A DNA stretch of 64,000 bases from Bedellia somnulentella (GCA_963576735.1 OY755170.1:24102875-24166874), one strand, 5' to 3'. Positions 13,151 through 26,284 are shown, counted from the first letter of the stretch. Notes: generated by a model from the letters alone, not told the origin. Program-made: numbers and translations.

Positions 13151-13728
13151 TTCATATTATATAATTATGGCTATTAAATAATAAGTAACAGCTAACGGAT
13201 ACCCGTGCAATCAGAAAACAACCTTATCAGTACCCTTATCTTACACCACGTGTCGTACTTACGCGGCCGTGTATTGCCCTCTTTACTTTGAAGAATTATA
13301 CGTCTTTATTTCATTGAACAAATTTGGCCAAAGATTGTCAATCTGTTAGATATGTTAATACGAACTTGGAAATTGTCAGCAGCCATTTGTTTTCTAAATA
13401 CTTTAAAACGATGTAAAAACTTTCTCGACGTTGATTTCAACTGTTTCAAATTATTTTTCTACACTACGCCTTTCCCAGTACCTATAGTATACGGGTATAT
13501 TATGTACCTTAGTTTATATGATTCTTTGACTTTTTTAGACATATATATATTTTGTTCGTGAGTAAATTGACAACCTTGAATTTACTTTATTATAAAGATA
13601 GCTTCCGGAAAGCAGTCAAAATGATAGTAGTATTTTTCTAAAGACGTTGTGACGGACATACGGCGTAAGTTTTCCTCTTATCCAATATTTTTGCAGCATA
13701 AGTAAGTTAAGTTTAAGACAAACTGCAC

Positions 13729-13863
13729 GGCAAGCACGAGCCGTGTTTAAACTAGTTATCGCGTGGGATAAAGCAGCCATCTCTTACGCACTTACTTAGT
13801 ATCGTATACTGCCATCTCATTCTAACCGTTATCGTGTCGATAAAAAAAGCGCTCGTGCTTGCC
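13729..13863. mobile_element. MITE copy 1 (135 bp)
   Basis: Ends are ggcaagcacgagc and its exact complement gctcgtgcttgcc. The interior shares atctcttacgcacttactta, gtatcgtatactg and aaccgttatcgtgtcgataa with the copy at 37880-38011. No coding capacity. Confidence 0.8.
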
Positions 13864-14599
13864 CTTCTGGAAGGAATTTACATAACGAATACAATCAGTG
13901 TTGGGACGATATATTCGGATACGTTATATTATAAAATCGCAGATATGGGCCATATTTATAAAATATCATCAATCATCTAGCTTTTAATACTACTGTGACG
14001 TCACCGTCAAAGATTGGACAGCTGTTCAGAACCATGACTGAACATCACTTTTATATTTTTCGTTACGATATAAAACAGTCGGGCCCACAATAAAACGTCC
14101 TTATTGTGGTTCCTATTTAACATTTAATAAATAAGGTTTTGTAAAAAAATATTAACTTAAATTTTTCATTTCGGATCAGTAGAAGTTAATTAAAACAATG
14201 GCACTAATATATTAACACTTTAACACTTTAATTTTAAATTTTTAAATAAATATTTAACTGGCTCTGAATACCTGCCTGAGTAAAACTTTTTTCATTAAAC
14301 AATCTCGTAAGTAACACCAATTTGTTCCTAACCAAGCAATATTAACTTAGAAAACAATAAGTAAGTTTCGATATTAATTTTAGACTTCATTAATTTTGCG
14401 AGCGTATAGTTCAGTACAGTATAGATTAATTAAAAAATGTAAATGGATTTTATTGAATAGAACCCTTCTACTATGAATGCTCATACATCAATTTTGCCAA
14501 CAATTACCCACCCACCTCAAATTAAAAATCATCGCGGTGATTGCGCGTATTCTCGTACATGTTAGTACTGACCTATGAAAGTGGCGAACGGAAATAGCA

Positions 14600-14839
14600 A
14601 TTGCAATTTGCATATCTGCGCAAATTGAAGTGTATGACGCAGCGCTAACGCGGGCGCTCACGCCGGCGCGGTGGCGGCGCGGCGGCGGCGCGCTCGTTAC
14701 ACGTAACGAAACGCTGATAACCGCCGTTGCCTCGCTATCGTAACCCGGCCGTTGAACGAGCCGCGCGCTTCCCCACTCGATCGCCGCTCCTACTCTTTCC
14801 GACAGTGACGCAATAATTTAACCTCACTTTGTGTAACAG
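14600..14839 (+). promoter_or_regulatory. CpG-rich block with splice donor; candidate distal first exon
   Basis: In an AT-rich setting, 14640-14790 is very rich in CG dinucleotides (gcgctcacgccggcgcggtg, ggcggcgcggcggcggcgcg). It is followed by tttgtgtaacag and GTATGT at 14840, a good donor. No ATG-led frame of note lies in it. The only plus-strand gene downstream in the window is the ZIP transporter, whose 5' UTR exon begins with an acceptor at 40114, so I infer a noncoding first exon of that gene. It could instead belong to an unseen noncoding transcript. Confidence 0.45.
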
Positions 14840-15526
14840 GTATGTTGGCCTTTGTTTCCTTTGTCGCGGTTTTTTATAATGCGGTCTTTAGTTGTATGAA
14901 CAATTGGTTATATTTAGCGATCGAATTTATTTAAGAGACGGCACGTTTTTATACATTTCGCAATGGTAGTTCCGATGTATGCAAGGTTACATGAGTGTTA
15001 AAGAGTTTTAAGTATCGCGAATATTTTTAATGGTGTTTTTTCATGACTGACTTAGTTATTCATACATACACGTTGACGGCAAAGCTCTGTACGTTAGTTG
15101 AGTTCATAAAATGATCAAGGGACATGTTTTATCCTTGCTTTTCACTTTTGTTTTTCCATAGTTGTAGTTTGTAAATTATATTTCATAATATAATTTACTT
15201 TATAAATATTATTTCATCGCCCATTTTATTATCAACATTACAGAATGAAATGTCTGTAATTACATTAGCTATGCATAATAAAGCATACTTTTACATTATT
15301 GTATATATTCATGATTTGTTTTGTATTTCGCTGCGAGTATATCTCGTGCCGATTTTCCTATTATTTTTTTTATACCTACCTTATAATAATAATATTAGTA
15401 GTAGGCCGACTAGGATTTTCTATTATTGGTGGCTTGAACTACGTGAGACAATATATAATAAGTTTCATTTTAGATCGCCGCGCGGCTTATCCTTACACGT
15501 ATTGTAACTATAATATTAATTAGCTT

Positions 15527-15655
15527 TGATGTGTAGTGCCGGCTAATAACAGTAGTAAAGTAACCCGTTTCTTCCCTCGGTCGTTATAAGAGGCAACAAG
15601 TGTATTGTTGGAAGATTAGGCAGGAGACCCATCTCCAATGATACTTTATTTTTAC
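15527..15655 (+). repeat. Rep-A 5' part
   Basis: tgtgtagtgccggctaat, cgtttcttccctcggt, taagaggcaac, gagacccatctcca. Plus-sense copy without the 3' half. Confidence 0.65.
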
Positions 15656-15884
15656 AAAATTTATGTCCTGGATTCCGGTTACTCTGTTATAGGATTTAAA
15701 TTAGTGAGTATTAGCATGTATGTATGTACATTAATAAGCATTATTAATCTCAAGTGCTTTGTCAGAGATCGAATTAAACTTTGTCTAGCCTCGCTTTTGG
15801 ATTGTGTCAGGTTTGGTGTTGTCCGTAGTAAAATTGCAGTGTATGCTACTGCTTCATGCAGTTTATATAGTCCAAGTCCTTGTC

Positions 15885-16005
15885 ATCATTATCATTCAGC
15901 CAATAAACGTCCACTCTTGGACATAGGCCGCCCCTGAAGATTTTCCACAACAACCGGTTCTGGGTTGCCCTCGTCTGTGGCTGTGTCCTTTTCGGGGATC
16001 GTAAA
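15885..16005 (-). mobile_element. LINE family D 3' fragment
   Basis: tcattatcattcagccaat, aacgtccactcttggacata, ggccgcccctgaagattttc, caaccggttctgggttgcc. Reverse complement of the usual lepidopteran RTE-type C-terminal coding and 3' end. Confidence 0.6.
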
Positions 16006-16222
16006 AAATAGAATTCAATACTTTCATGTTTAGTCAACTAGCGATCTTTTAGCAGATATTCATGTATACCTCAGTATTTATATACAAATACCGGTCCCCG
16101 GGATTTGGCATCGGATTATCTGTAAGGAACTTGCAAGGAATTAAATTTCGCCGCCGACGACCGAACGCCTAAGAAAAAGCACTTAGGGGAATCTTAGTGG
16201 CCGTTGGGGGCTAGCAATTTTT

Positions 16223-17276
16223 ATATATGTCGTAGGATGATTTGATGTTTAGGTTTTTTGCAAAAAACCTAGGGATTTTGCAAAAATCCGGATAATTAGA
16301 CAACGGTTATAATATTTTCTAATCTTACTAGGTTTTTTGCAAAAACACTTGTTTGGTTTAGTAAGATTGTACTTCTTTAATGCTGATTGGCTGATTTCTG
16401 ATTGCTCGCCTACACTTATTCTGATTGGTTCGTCATTGTGGTATTGAGATATTATAGCTAGAGTTATAAAGGGTAAGAAATGACAATACTTATTTGATAC
16501 TAGGAATTAAATATTTTTTTACTCTTTTGTTGGAGTAAAATCATAATCACGTTCAGACATATTATACACAGATCAAGTTACCCCAAACTAAGTAACACTT
16601 GTATTATGGGATACTAACTTAGCGATATATTTAAAATAATATAATACACATATGCTCATAACATAAATGTTGCTCTCAGCGGGGATCAAACCCGCAACCT
16701 CCAGACCGAAAAGCTAGTCACCTATCCACTCGGCCACGGACGTCTTCAATATAGGTAGGAACAATAAAGTAAGTACGTTTTAAATTGTAGTATTGAGGTA
16801 TTATAGCTAGAGTTATAAAGGGAAACGACAATATTATTTTTAATGTTGCATATGTGGGAGCTTGTTATTGGCCTATTTCTGCCTATGTTATTATTTTATA
16901 TTGTTAATTTAGCTGTAAGCCCCCCAAAGATAATAAAATAAAATAAATAAATAAAATAATTAGGAAATTTTTATAACTAAAATTAAAATAACAATCAAAT
17001 TTAATGTAGGTCGGAACAATGAAGTAAGTACGTCTTAATTAACAACCAATCAGAGATGACGTGTTTATGAGGCACTGCAATCGACCAATCAGTGAACAGT
17101 ATTCATATAAACTGACATTTTGTTTCGGAGTCGTACTAAACCAACTAGTTTTTTTGCAAAAATCCTAGTAAGATTAGAAAATATTATAACCGTTGTCTAA
17201 TTATCCGGATTTTTGCAAAATCCCTAGGTGTTTTGCAAAAAACCTGAACATCAAATCATCCTACGACATATATATC
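16223..17276. mobile_element. large foldback element (1.05 kb) with palindromic TTTTTGCAAAAA modules
   Basis: Left arm 16223-16364 and right arm 17134-17276 are near-perfect complements. They share tcgtaggatgatttgatgtt, ccggataattagacaacggt and ataatattttctaatctta. Inside each arm are short self-complementary units, for example aggttttttgcaaaaaacct, a perfect 20-nt palindrome. TATATA lies at both borders. The interior has no transposase. It carries a nested tRNA-derived SINE and two copies of a block with ttatagctagagttataaag (about 16452 and 16801). Confidence 0.85.
16552..16745 (-). mobile_element. tRNA-derived SINE, nested
   Basis: On the minus strand a tRNA-like head (16672-16744) has A-box TGGCCGAGTGG and B-box GGTTTGATCCC. 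The body has words such as agtatcccataat and tgtataatatgtc. The same head and body occur on the plus strand at 58832-59035. The head resembles Ser/Leu tRNA 5' ends but lacks a proper long arm, so it is not a functional tRNA gene. Confidence 0.75.
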
Positions 17277-17557
17277 TTACCTATCCCTTTTTTCCCATAA
17301 ATATTTATATTTTATACCGTCTTGTTTTTAACAAAATGATTTACACTTCGGAATTGCTCAACAAGCAACCGTTCTAGGAAATTGTATCCCTTTAAAGGAC
17401 TATCTTCAGTCACCCTACAACCTACCAAAGGGTTGACGAAAACCGTTTTTATTTTTGTATAGAAATTGAAACGCGAGCCTAAAATGTATTTATTATGTTT
17501 TAATTGAGTAATTCCTTAACTCCGAACAGATTGACATAAATGACCAATCTTACAGTT

Positions 17558-17954
17558 AATACTAATATTAATAAATTTCTTCGCTTAATTCCGCTAAATA
17601 ATACCTGCAGTCTTCATGCAACATGCACTGTGCACCGCCCGCTCTTCCACTTACAAGAAATCGAAAAGCAGACAATGCACCACACACACACCCGCAAGCG
17701 AAAACCACAGGCAACCACAAACATGCGACGCGTTTCGACTCAACACGAGTCATTGACGAGCAGTTAGTAGACAGTTCGGCAGCTGACCACCGAGTCAGTG
17801 CCGAACTCGGTGTCAACTCGGTGGTCAGCTGGTGCATTGTCTGCTTTTCGATTTCTTGTAAGTGGAAGAGCGGGCGGTGCACAGTGCATGTTGCATGAAG
17901 ACTGCAGGTATTATTTAGCGAAATTAAGCGAAGAAATTTATTAATATTAGTATT
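17558..17954. mobile_element. foldback element (397 bp) with nested central hairpin
   Basis: Outer arms 17558-17682 and 17831-17954 are almost exact complements over about 124 bp; they include actgtgcaccgcccgctctt and ttacaagaaatcgaaaagca. The centre carries a second hairpin, cagctgaccaccgag at 17780 paired with ctcggtggtcagctg at 17817. Open frames on both strands here follow from the palindrome and do not encode a known protein. Confidence 0.85.
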
Positions 17955-18982
17955 GCTATGGATTTCCGCAAAGTAACGCCTGATTCAATCCAAAATCTTA
18001 CAGTTTCCGTATTACTACTACTCAACTGTGAAACCCTTGAAGCATGCTACAGCTGTATCAGGCTTAATAAAGTTCTTTAACATAATTTATACATTGAATT
18101 TCTTTGTTCGTATCTTTCCTTTCATTGTGATCACTTCAACTAAACCAGTTCAATCTAAATGCATATGCGTAATAAAATCTGTGAATATAACAAGCTAGTT
18201 GTTCGCGAAACAAGACACACCTCTGTTACATGTGATAACCTTTGACCAGTGTTAGCTGTAAGGAGATACAAATTCTTTATCGATGCTCTACGTAGCTCTC
18301 AATTACTTATATGGCCGATGATCTGGTTATTCTAAACCTGTTTTGATCCCGCGGCTTCTCTTGTATGAAAGCTAGCGGTCCCAATGGATTGGTGATTGAC
18401 TATTTTGATTTGATTAGTTAAAAGGAACATATGTTTTGGAAAAGTTATTGAAAGACTTTTATTTTAATTCACGGGTTTTTTGGAGTGAGAAAATGCGGAT
18501 ATGTCGTTATTGATGCGATTTTTTCATTCCTATTCGTTAATCGTGAAATGCGCCTTCGATAGATGATTACTAGCCCAATTAAACTTGAATACAAGGAATA
18601 TTTAATTTTAGTTTCAAATGCTTACAGTTTGGGTTAGATAGTGTCTCTTTTTTTCCCTTAATCCTAAGGTGTCTAATAACGATGTCTCAGTGCAGTACGT
18701 CTGTCTGATGGATTTCATAACATCTGAGCTTAAAGTCGTGACAATCGTGATCGATGTGATATGTCGTAACAAAAATAAAAGCTCCAAAGACATCAGTAAT
18801 AAGCTCCCTTATTATCTTTTTGGTCGAGTTTATCTAAAATTCTAAAATATTATGTAGCGAAAAATGACCCACTTTAGCTTCGTTGGGTGATATTGATTTT
18901 ATACAAGACGAATTTTCTTTAAATAACTTTTAAGAAGACGTTGTGACGTGAAGTGAAAAAAGAAATTCTCATCTACTAATTT

Positions 18983-19090
18983 CGTAATTAATTTCCATTG
19001 GGGCAGGCAGAGACTATCGATTTCCACTGTACGTTTCTGACGAACATCTCTGACCTCCCATTCTTAACTCTTCTCATACATGCTCTAATA
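18983..19090 (-). repeat. LINE-B 3' fragment
   Basis: ttccattggggcaggcagag, actatcgatttccactgtac, cttctcatacatgctcta. Diverged copy lacking the tail. Confidence 0.65.
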
Positions 19091-20084
19091 TTCTACATTT
19101 TGCTTTGGCGCGTCCTGTATGGGCTTCCATTACTAACATTTGCATATATATTTTTTGCCTCTTCGCTTTGTGTTGGCATGATCCATCCCTTCTATGTGCC
19201 GAATATTGTTCATTTTTAAGTAAATAATCAATATGACGAATATGATAAAGGGTTAATTAGTATAGAACAATCTACATAGCGACTGAACAGAAGGCGTTAT
19301 TGATTAGTATCGGAATAGCTAATACGAATAGTATATTGGACACCGTTGTGGCTAGCTAACTGTCACTCATCATTCATCCTTTGAAGGCGTATGCAGTGGA
19401 AGGATCATTTGATTGCACTGTGGTTTTGGCAATACGTTAACTTGTCACGGCAACACTACGCTCGTGCCGTGGAATTAATCTATTTCGTAAATTGAGAACA
19501 CCTAACTATAACTATACTTCAGGTGGAATTCTCTGATGGATGATACTGTCAGTGTGATCTATATGAAAAGTCTATCGTAGGCATAAAGCGAAACCAAACC
19601 ACCCGATTTTCTCGCGGAGTAATGGCGAAATAATGAATTGGACCCTTTAGTTATCCTTTCAACAAATACCTTTTGGCCTGATATATGTGGAGGGATATAT
19701 GGATATTTAATTAATCATATGCTAGATGATTGTCTCCGTGTTGTAGCGGTAAAGAGAACAGAGGTTCGATTTCCAAGGAATGAAATCAATAATTCCATTT
19801 GTAAGATTTAACTCTGTTTGGTAGGGTATAGCAGAATTTTATCACCCGATTGTCTTAAAACTAAGATTATTCCTTATTTTGTAGGACACATAAGCCGTCG
19901 CGTCGGCCCCGGTTACTTTGACGTTAGTCGAGTTTGCCAATCTGGATAAGCCCAGCGTTGTGGTCATTACTTAAAAACTATAGGACCTAGCTCCCCCGGT
20001 ATGGACATAATATGAGATGTTATTAGTGCTTACTTCGCGTATATCCGGATATGCGCCAAATAATTATAACATGATTACGTAAAT

Positions 20085-20215
20085 CTCCATTGGGTAACCC
20101 ATTTTATAAACTGCAACTTTAACAACGATGTTACGAATGTTTCGTTAGCATCCACCAATCATTTAAAACATGCAACATTTGAATTCACATTTCAGACTCC
20201 TTCATTTAAGAGAGA
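20085..20215 (-). repeat. LINE-B 3' remnant, degenerate
   Basis: tccattgggtaacccatttt, ttcgttagcatccaccaatc, aaacatgcaac. Only the order of words matches, so this is an old copy. Confidence 0.4.
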
Positions 20216-21849
20216 GCTTTCAATTTGACCTTTATACGTCTGCCCTTCCTTTGTTCCCATGCAAACTGTTCAGCACCCCAGCCTTTAAATTTAGTTAAGT
20301 CATAATTAAAACGATTTCTCTTTATCTATTGTTTTAAGCTAAACGAAAAATATTGCATGTATGTTAATTCGTATTGGTTTTTTTAATATTATATAAAACT
20401 GAGTATTCAGACAATATTTCAGCCATAACAATTTTATCACTGATTGAAAGTATTTATACATGTAACGTCAAAACAAGTTTGCGATACGCCTACATTCCAT
20501 ACTAACTGTAAAATTAACAATCAGGCTATTTATAATAAAAAATACTACTTTACATTTGTCGAATATAATAAAACCATTATTATATAATCGCAACTGCAAA
20601 TGAATCCTATGATTCTGAATAAGGATGCTCCCATCATTGGAAACTAGTCGAAACACATAAATTAAATACATCAACTACAAATCCCAGTTCATTCTTAGGA
20701 TATATACATTACAACAAACAAACTCACAAATGAATCTTTATAGTAAGGTATAGATAGAAATAGTAATAATGCAACAGTTCCGAAGGGTTGTTGCAGCAAC
20801 TTTAAAATACAATCCAATTAGTCTGCGAATCCACCTGAGTAGTTAGTTCTTATCAGAGATGATTCAAATCAAGGGTTATTAAAACTTGTAGTTTTAGTTT
20901 TATTACCGTGATTTCTACGTTCTAATTAGAATAGAAATCCTTGGAAAATATCATTAGTCATTAGCAGATGAGTCTGCGGCTCGTGTTGCTTTCATGTCGA
21001 CGCCAAAACGTCGGATGTTTCCTGTAATCTTACTTATTATTTTGTCTAATCAAAGGTTTTTATTATCTCTTCGTGTAATCTCGAGTTATATTTTATTCGC
21101 AGTCATCGCGTGAAATGGTAGATCCGTTTCTCATTTTGTCTTATAAGCCGCGCGGTTAACAATGATTCCTAACTAAATTAAGTGGTACCGAGCTTAGTTT
21201 CTGGTATGCCAACAGCTTAGGATTGTTTATATTATTTTGATCTATTCAATCGATCCTATTTTGGTTTTTAGAATTAGTATTTGTAAGGCGTACATAATCG
21301 CACATAAACCTGAGTCAATACCTAGTTGTTAAACATGTACCACGTGGTCTCATACCTTATAAAATCTAAACATCTCGGGCGGCACTTAAAAATATTATAA
21401 ATTATATAACTTCTGCCATCCTTTTCTTGAAAGACCGTATCATATTGTTTTTACTTGTATTTTGATTATCAGATTCACATCTTCAAGATGTTGCACAAAT
21501 TGGTTACTATTTAATTAATATTTTGCACATCCACAAACACATCTTAGTGACGTAATGAATGTTAGCTTTTGAACATAATTGGGCCCCGACATTCGTGAAT
21601 ACGAATATTCTGTTTCCCTATTAGGTATTTATTGTTACACCCATTGTCTAAGGCTTTGTTGCAGTCTCGTTGCATAAAGTCAGTTCCCTTTGCCTCTTGT
21701 TTAGATAATGGCGGAGTTGATTCAAATTCATCCAACCGAATTGACATCCTACTCGCACCGGTATTCTTGGTACGTAAATAAAGTGGAATATATTCTCAAT
21801 AAATATTTGCAAAACATTCGCAGACATTTTAAAAATGCGAATGGTAGTA

Positions 21850-22015
21850 TCGAAGGAACTTCAGTGGGAAACAATTGAAAATAAAGGTTTAAGGTGAAAA
21901 TAATGGGTATCCAACCGCATCTCTCTCTATTGTCTAATTCCCTTATTTGCCTCTTACGACACGACAGAAAGAAATGGGTAAATGCTATTATAAGCTTAAA
22001 CAGTTACACACTGTT
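21850..22015 (-). repeat. Rep-A copy, degenerate
   Basis: gggtatccaaccgcatctct, ttgcctcttacgacac, gaaagaaatgggtaaatgct. Confidence 0.6.
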
Positions 22016-23589
22016 CTAATAAATAGATATTGAAGTTATAGTTTTCCGTAGAATGAAGAACTAACTAGTGCGAAGCCGGGGCGGATCGGTTGTCCTGTTA
22101 TTTTATGCTTGAAAGCCTGCGGAATTAATAGTGTCAAAGTTGTATGTAAATAGGGCTCAAGAGGTATAGGTAGAGCATGGAATATATTGGCTATCAATAG
22201 TTTCTGCCTACTGTAATTGCGTAAATATATGTTAGAAAGTAGAATGTCAATATTGTAAGCCAACTCAAATACATATTCACAAGTTAAATATTACACACTA
22301 GTCGAGGTACTCCCTGAAATTTCACAGTTGGCTGGATATTCGCTTACAGATGATTGGCGCAATGTATATTGTTCATTTCAAGAATTAACCAAGTATGAGA
22401 TCCCTGTTGAAAATCTGTATTCTTTCCATCGCTTTCATGTGATCTATAGTAATGTGTTCAACATAAAGAGTTCGTTTCTATGAGCAATCTTATCTCCGAA
22501 AATACCCGTCCATTTAAATAAATCTTTTTGCAAACAACAGTTACGTTGTAAGAAAGGTTATAGGCGATATATTATCGTTTATTGATGATTTAAAATAAGT
22601 GATTTTGGCATTAAAAATAATACGCATGTAAAAAAACCGAGATCTCATTAAAAGCATCGCTTATATGTATTTTAATTAATTAGAAGTTAGGTTATGCACG
22701 TCATATTCCGACATTTAGTTTTGAGAGTTAGAATTAACTGTATTTGATTTAATGCCAGTGCTAGAGTTGAGGACACGAGATATTCAGAAATAACGAACTT
22801 AGTTATTCTGACCCAGTTTGCAACTCGAGAACTAACGTATTTTATTTCCGAATGCTGACAAAGTTACCTGCCATTAAAAGTTGTTAAAGGTTTTTAAATA
22901 TGATGCTCAGCAATTTGCGTTCGTCGTCGTCAACAACTTCGTTATGCCCGTGTTTCATGAAAACGCTAAGTTTTAGAATGAACTCATTAAAAATATGTGA
23001 CATTGCCGTTCACTAATAGCTCGTTTGTAGAGTTGCGGTGTGGATTTCGAGACCCGATGTTGGCTGGTGAATTGAGTCATTGAAATCGTACCTCTCCATC
23101 ATTATTATTGGACAAATGTATTTTGTATGTGCGATACAGGCTATTGAGACTGAGGAATGTGATGTTATGGTGTGTGAGGCTCATTTCGCTCAAGTTAGTG
23201 CATACATTTAGTGAGCTTCTCCAAATATGTAACGTAAAGTTTTCTTTGTTTAAGTCGGTAGTCGAATTGCGAATAGATTATTCGATTGTTTGTCATAAAT
23301 AATATTTGTCTATAGCAAGGAGCTATATTATCGGGGTGGAAAAAATCATGTTTCAGAAAACGGTCTGTAAAGTCAGTATTTTGAGAATCAGAAGCTAATT
23401 TTCTGCTATATTTACTCTTCAAATGCGGTAAAGTTGATTAAAGTCAAAAATATTTGCCGCCTTCAAGCAAACTTTCCAACACACACTGACCGAGTGCCTA
23501 AAATTTTATTAATTTCCTACTTTATATTGAAATATTCTAAAAATTTGTTTTTTTAGTCTCTCTGTGTAAAAGCAATTTAATTTCCGAAA

Positions 23590-23720
23590 TAATCAGACCG
23601 CATTTAAAGATACCATCTTGTCCTCTATCAACTTCCAAATGTGGCTGAGGAGTTTCTAGCTCTAGGTAGCTCTGGCTACTCCTTTTTGGGATTTATAGCC
23701 ATGAGTATAAGTATGTACAA
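23590..23720 (+). repeat. Rep-A 3' half
   Basis: Plus-sense: ccatcttgtcctctatcaac, ttccaaatgtggctgaggag, tagctctggctactcc, gggatttatagccatgagta, taagtatgta. The 3' hairpin module and tail are visible. Confidence 0.8.
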
Positions 23721-23784
23721 ATTCTTTACTGAAGCAAAAACTAATCAATAAACAACAGTTCTGTTAGTTACTGAATAACATAAC

Positions 23785-23950
23785 ATATACATAACATAAA
23801 CGTTCACGCCGAATATCCCCGAAGGGGTTGGCAGAGGTACTAATACTTCTGAACATCACGTGACTTTGTCACCTGGTGTTCAGAGTACCCACGTTTTGCA
23901 TGGACAGTGTACTCACGTGATAGGGGGCAGGCCTATCGCCGAATACTGAA
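23785..23950 (-). repeat. Rep-C copy
   Basis: aacgttcacgccgaatatcc, ccgaaggggttggcagaggt, cttctgaacatcacgtgact, gtacccacgttttgcatgg, actcacgtgatagggggcag, gcctatcgcc. The best-preserved copy for family C. Confidence 0.85.
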
Positions 23951-25861
23951 TAAGTTACAAACAAACCAGAATACATGCCCCGTGAGCCTGAAACTAGAGG
24001 CCTAATTAGATGCCAGTTAGCATGCAGGTTTCTAGGGGTAAGTTTTCGCGGAATTATTACCTAAAAGGAGTTTCCATGTTTGTTCAGTACAAGTCATAGT
24101 TAAGATTCGATGAAAGTTTTAAAAGACTGATTTTTTAATAGACATTATATCCTATTATTTATATTATTATTAAAATCTACCATAATTCTAATGGAAAGTT
24201 CTTCTGCAGCACTGAAACAATGCATCTGTATAGTTCAAATCGAAACGTTTATTTTATATACAAACAAAACTGAAAGAAACTCGTCAAAGGCTAAACAAGA
24301 TTGGTCACACTCTAGTGACATCATTATCTTTCGTTTTTCGGCTGAAATCGTGACACAGTGGAGGAATCGTGTGTTTCATAGCTAAAATTACACTCTGACG
24401 TCACGCCCCGCCTCCGGCACTCGTCGTAATCGCGGCGTTACAACGGCCTAATATATTCGTATTCTGATACGCTAGGGCTCAGATAACACTAGTTTGGAGA
24501 ACAAATGGAAAGCGATGTTTGATTTCAATTACATGACTTTGAATGCGTAGCACACTCTATTTCATTAATTTGCAACGGTTACTTTTTAGGGTGAACTATT
24601 TTCTGAAATTTATTGTATATTACAATAAATTTTCTATAAATATGCCTAAAGGCTAACAAGAATTGAAGGTCCAATTATATGTTATTAAGATTTCAGAGGA
24701 ATTGACAGAAAGCTATAGTTGTTGTACGGATAAGGATTGAAGTTTTCACACATCGCTTCTTTTACCTGTATTCGTATTTTAAAATGTAGGTCTGCAATGA
24801 GAGAGAATAGATTTTATTTTAGTTATTATATTCCTTCATGAATACTAAATGTATTACCTAATCAAATAGTTTCAAAGTTATAATCTTAAACTATCTTATT
24901 TGAAGACTAATTACTCTTCATCAATAATAACTCTTGTCATCAATTCTATAATTAATTTCGCTCGGTTAATGTTGAGCTCGCATAACTAAGAAACAACATG
25001 ACTAAGAAATTCCGATACACGGTTTGCAAGCGCGTCTCGGGTTCATAGACTTGTACGCCGATACCGAATATTCCATAAAGCATAGCTGACATGCCGCAAC
25101 ATTGTGCATGTCATTAATTTGTTCTGATATTCACAATTCGCATTCACAAAGCTCTGTCATTAGCATGTGGCTTCATATCCACTGAAACCTAATACGTTTC
25201 AGTGCAGCTTAATTTAACATGATTTACGTGAACCAAATTCGAAAGGTGAAAGGTTATTTCGTTTAGAATGCGAGTGGAACTTTAAATTTCATTTGGGAGG
25301 TATTCAAATGCGAATGTGTGAATTTAACTTTCACACAATATGGTCATTGTCATAAACAAGCCAAACGCGCTGAATGTGCTAAAGTTTTGGGAATATTTTG
25401 TGAATGCCAGAGACTTTACATGCGCTATTACAATGTGTGATCTACTGAATGTCATTATTATGATTTAAAAACTAAAATATGCACTTAAAAGAGAAAAAAT
25501 TGTTGGGAATAGATAAATTTTTGTCAACGTTAATAAGGTATACCGTTTCCGTCTATGCAATCTGTGACTGGTTGAAGACGAAACACTTAGTAAAAGATCA
25601 CTTAGGAGCCGTAAGACACCATCTTTTATCCTAATTGCTTGAATGGGATATCCAGTAGTAGTGGGGTAGTTGAATAATAAAGTAAAGGATCGTTAGTGAT
25701 GGGTTCCCAATCAATTAACTAGATCACCACTGCGTCGGATTTCTTTTTCATACCACTACTGGAAAAAGTGCTTTTTGACGTTTTTTTGGACATTCTTTGG
25801 TGTAACAGCAATGAATGTACGTAACGTATGACTTTTGTGTCAATTGATTTATTTCCTTTTA

Positions 25862-25943
25862 TAGATGTGTAGTGTTGACTTAGAATAACACTATCCCATT
25901 TCTTCCGGTGGGTACGTAAGAGGCGACTAACGGTATTGGCAGG
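25862..25943 (+). repeat. Rep-A 5' part
   Basis: atgtgtagtgttgacttaga, cccatttcttccggtggg, tacgtaagaggcgactaacg, gtattgg. Confidence 0.7.
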
Positions 25944-26284
25944 ATATTCCAGGCTTGCATCAACTGATTATCCGGATATCAAGATATTTCCGAGCTTCGG
26001 AGGGCATGTTAAGTTTATGTTAATGTTCCCGGCTGCTATCACGACAGTAGTCGTTAGTTTGCCACGCCGCACTAAGCCAGCGTATAATAATGGGACTAAA
26101 AATAATGAGACTGTCTAAGCTCAGCCATTATGGTCGCTTGATTTCTCCTAAGAGTAAGACCTCACTCTTTTGTAAGTAAGAGCGAGGTAGCGGCTCTCGA
26201 GAAGTCACATATAAAAGTCGTCAGACTAACTGTCTTTCTGTTTTACGCATATGTATAAAATGGTAATTGCGTAAATACCAAACC

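Noticed and set aside
16672..16744. tRNA-Ser/Leu gene
   Set aside because: A and B boxes are present, but there is no proper long variable arm, and the same head plus body recurs at 58832-59035, so it is a SINE.
17568..17898. overlapping frames on both strands in the 17.6-17.9 kb region
   Set aside because: Their mirror-image proteins are a consequence of the long palindrome, with no domain match.
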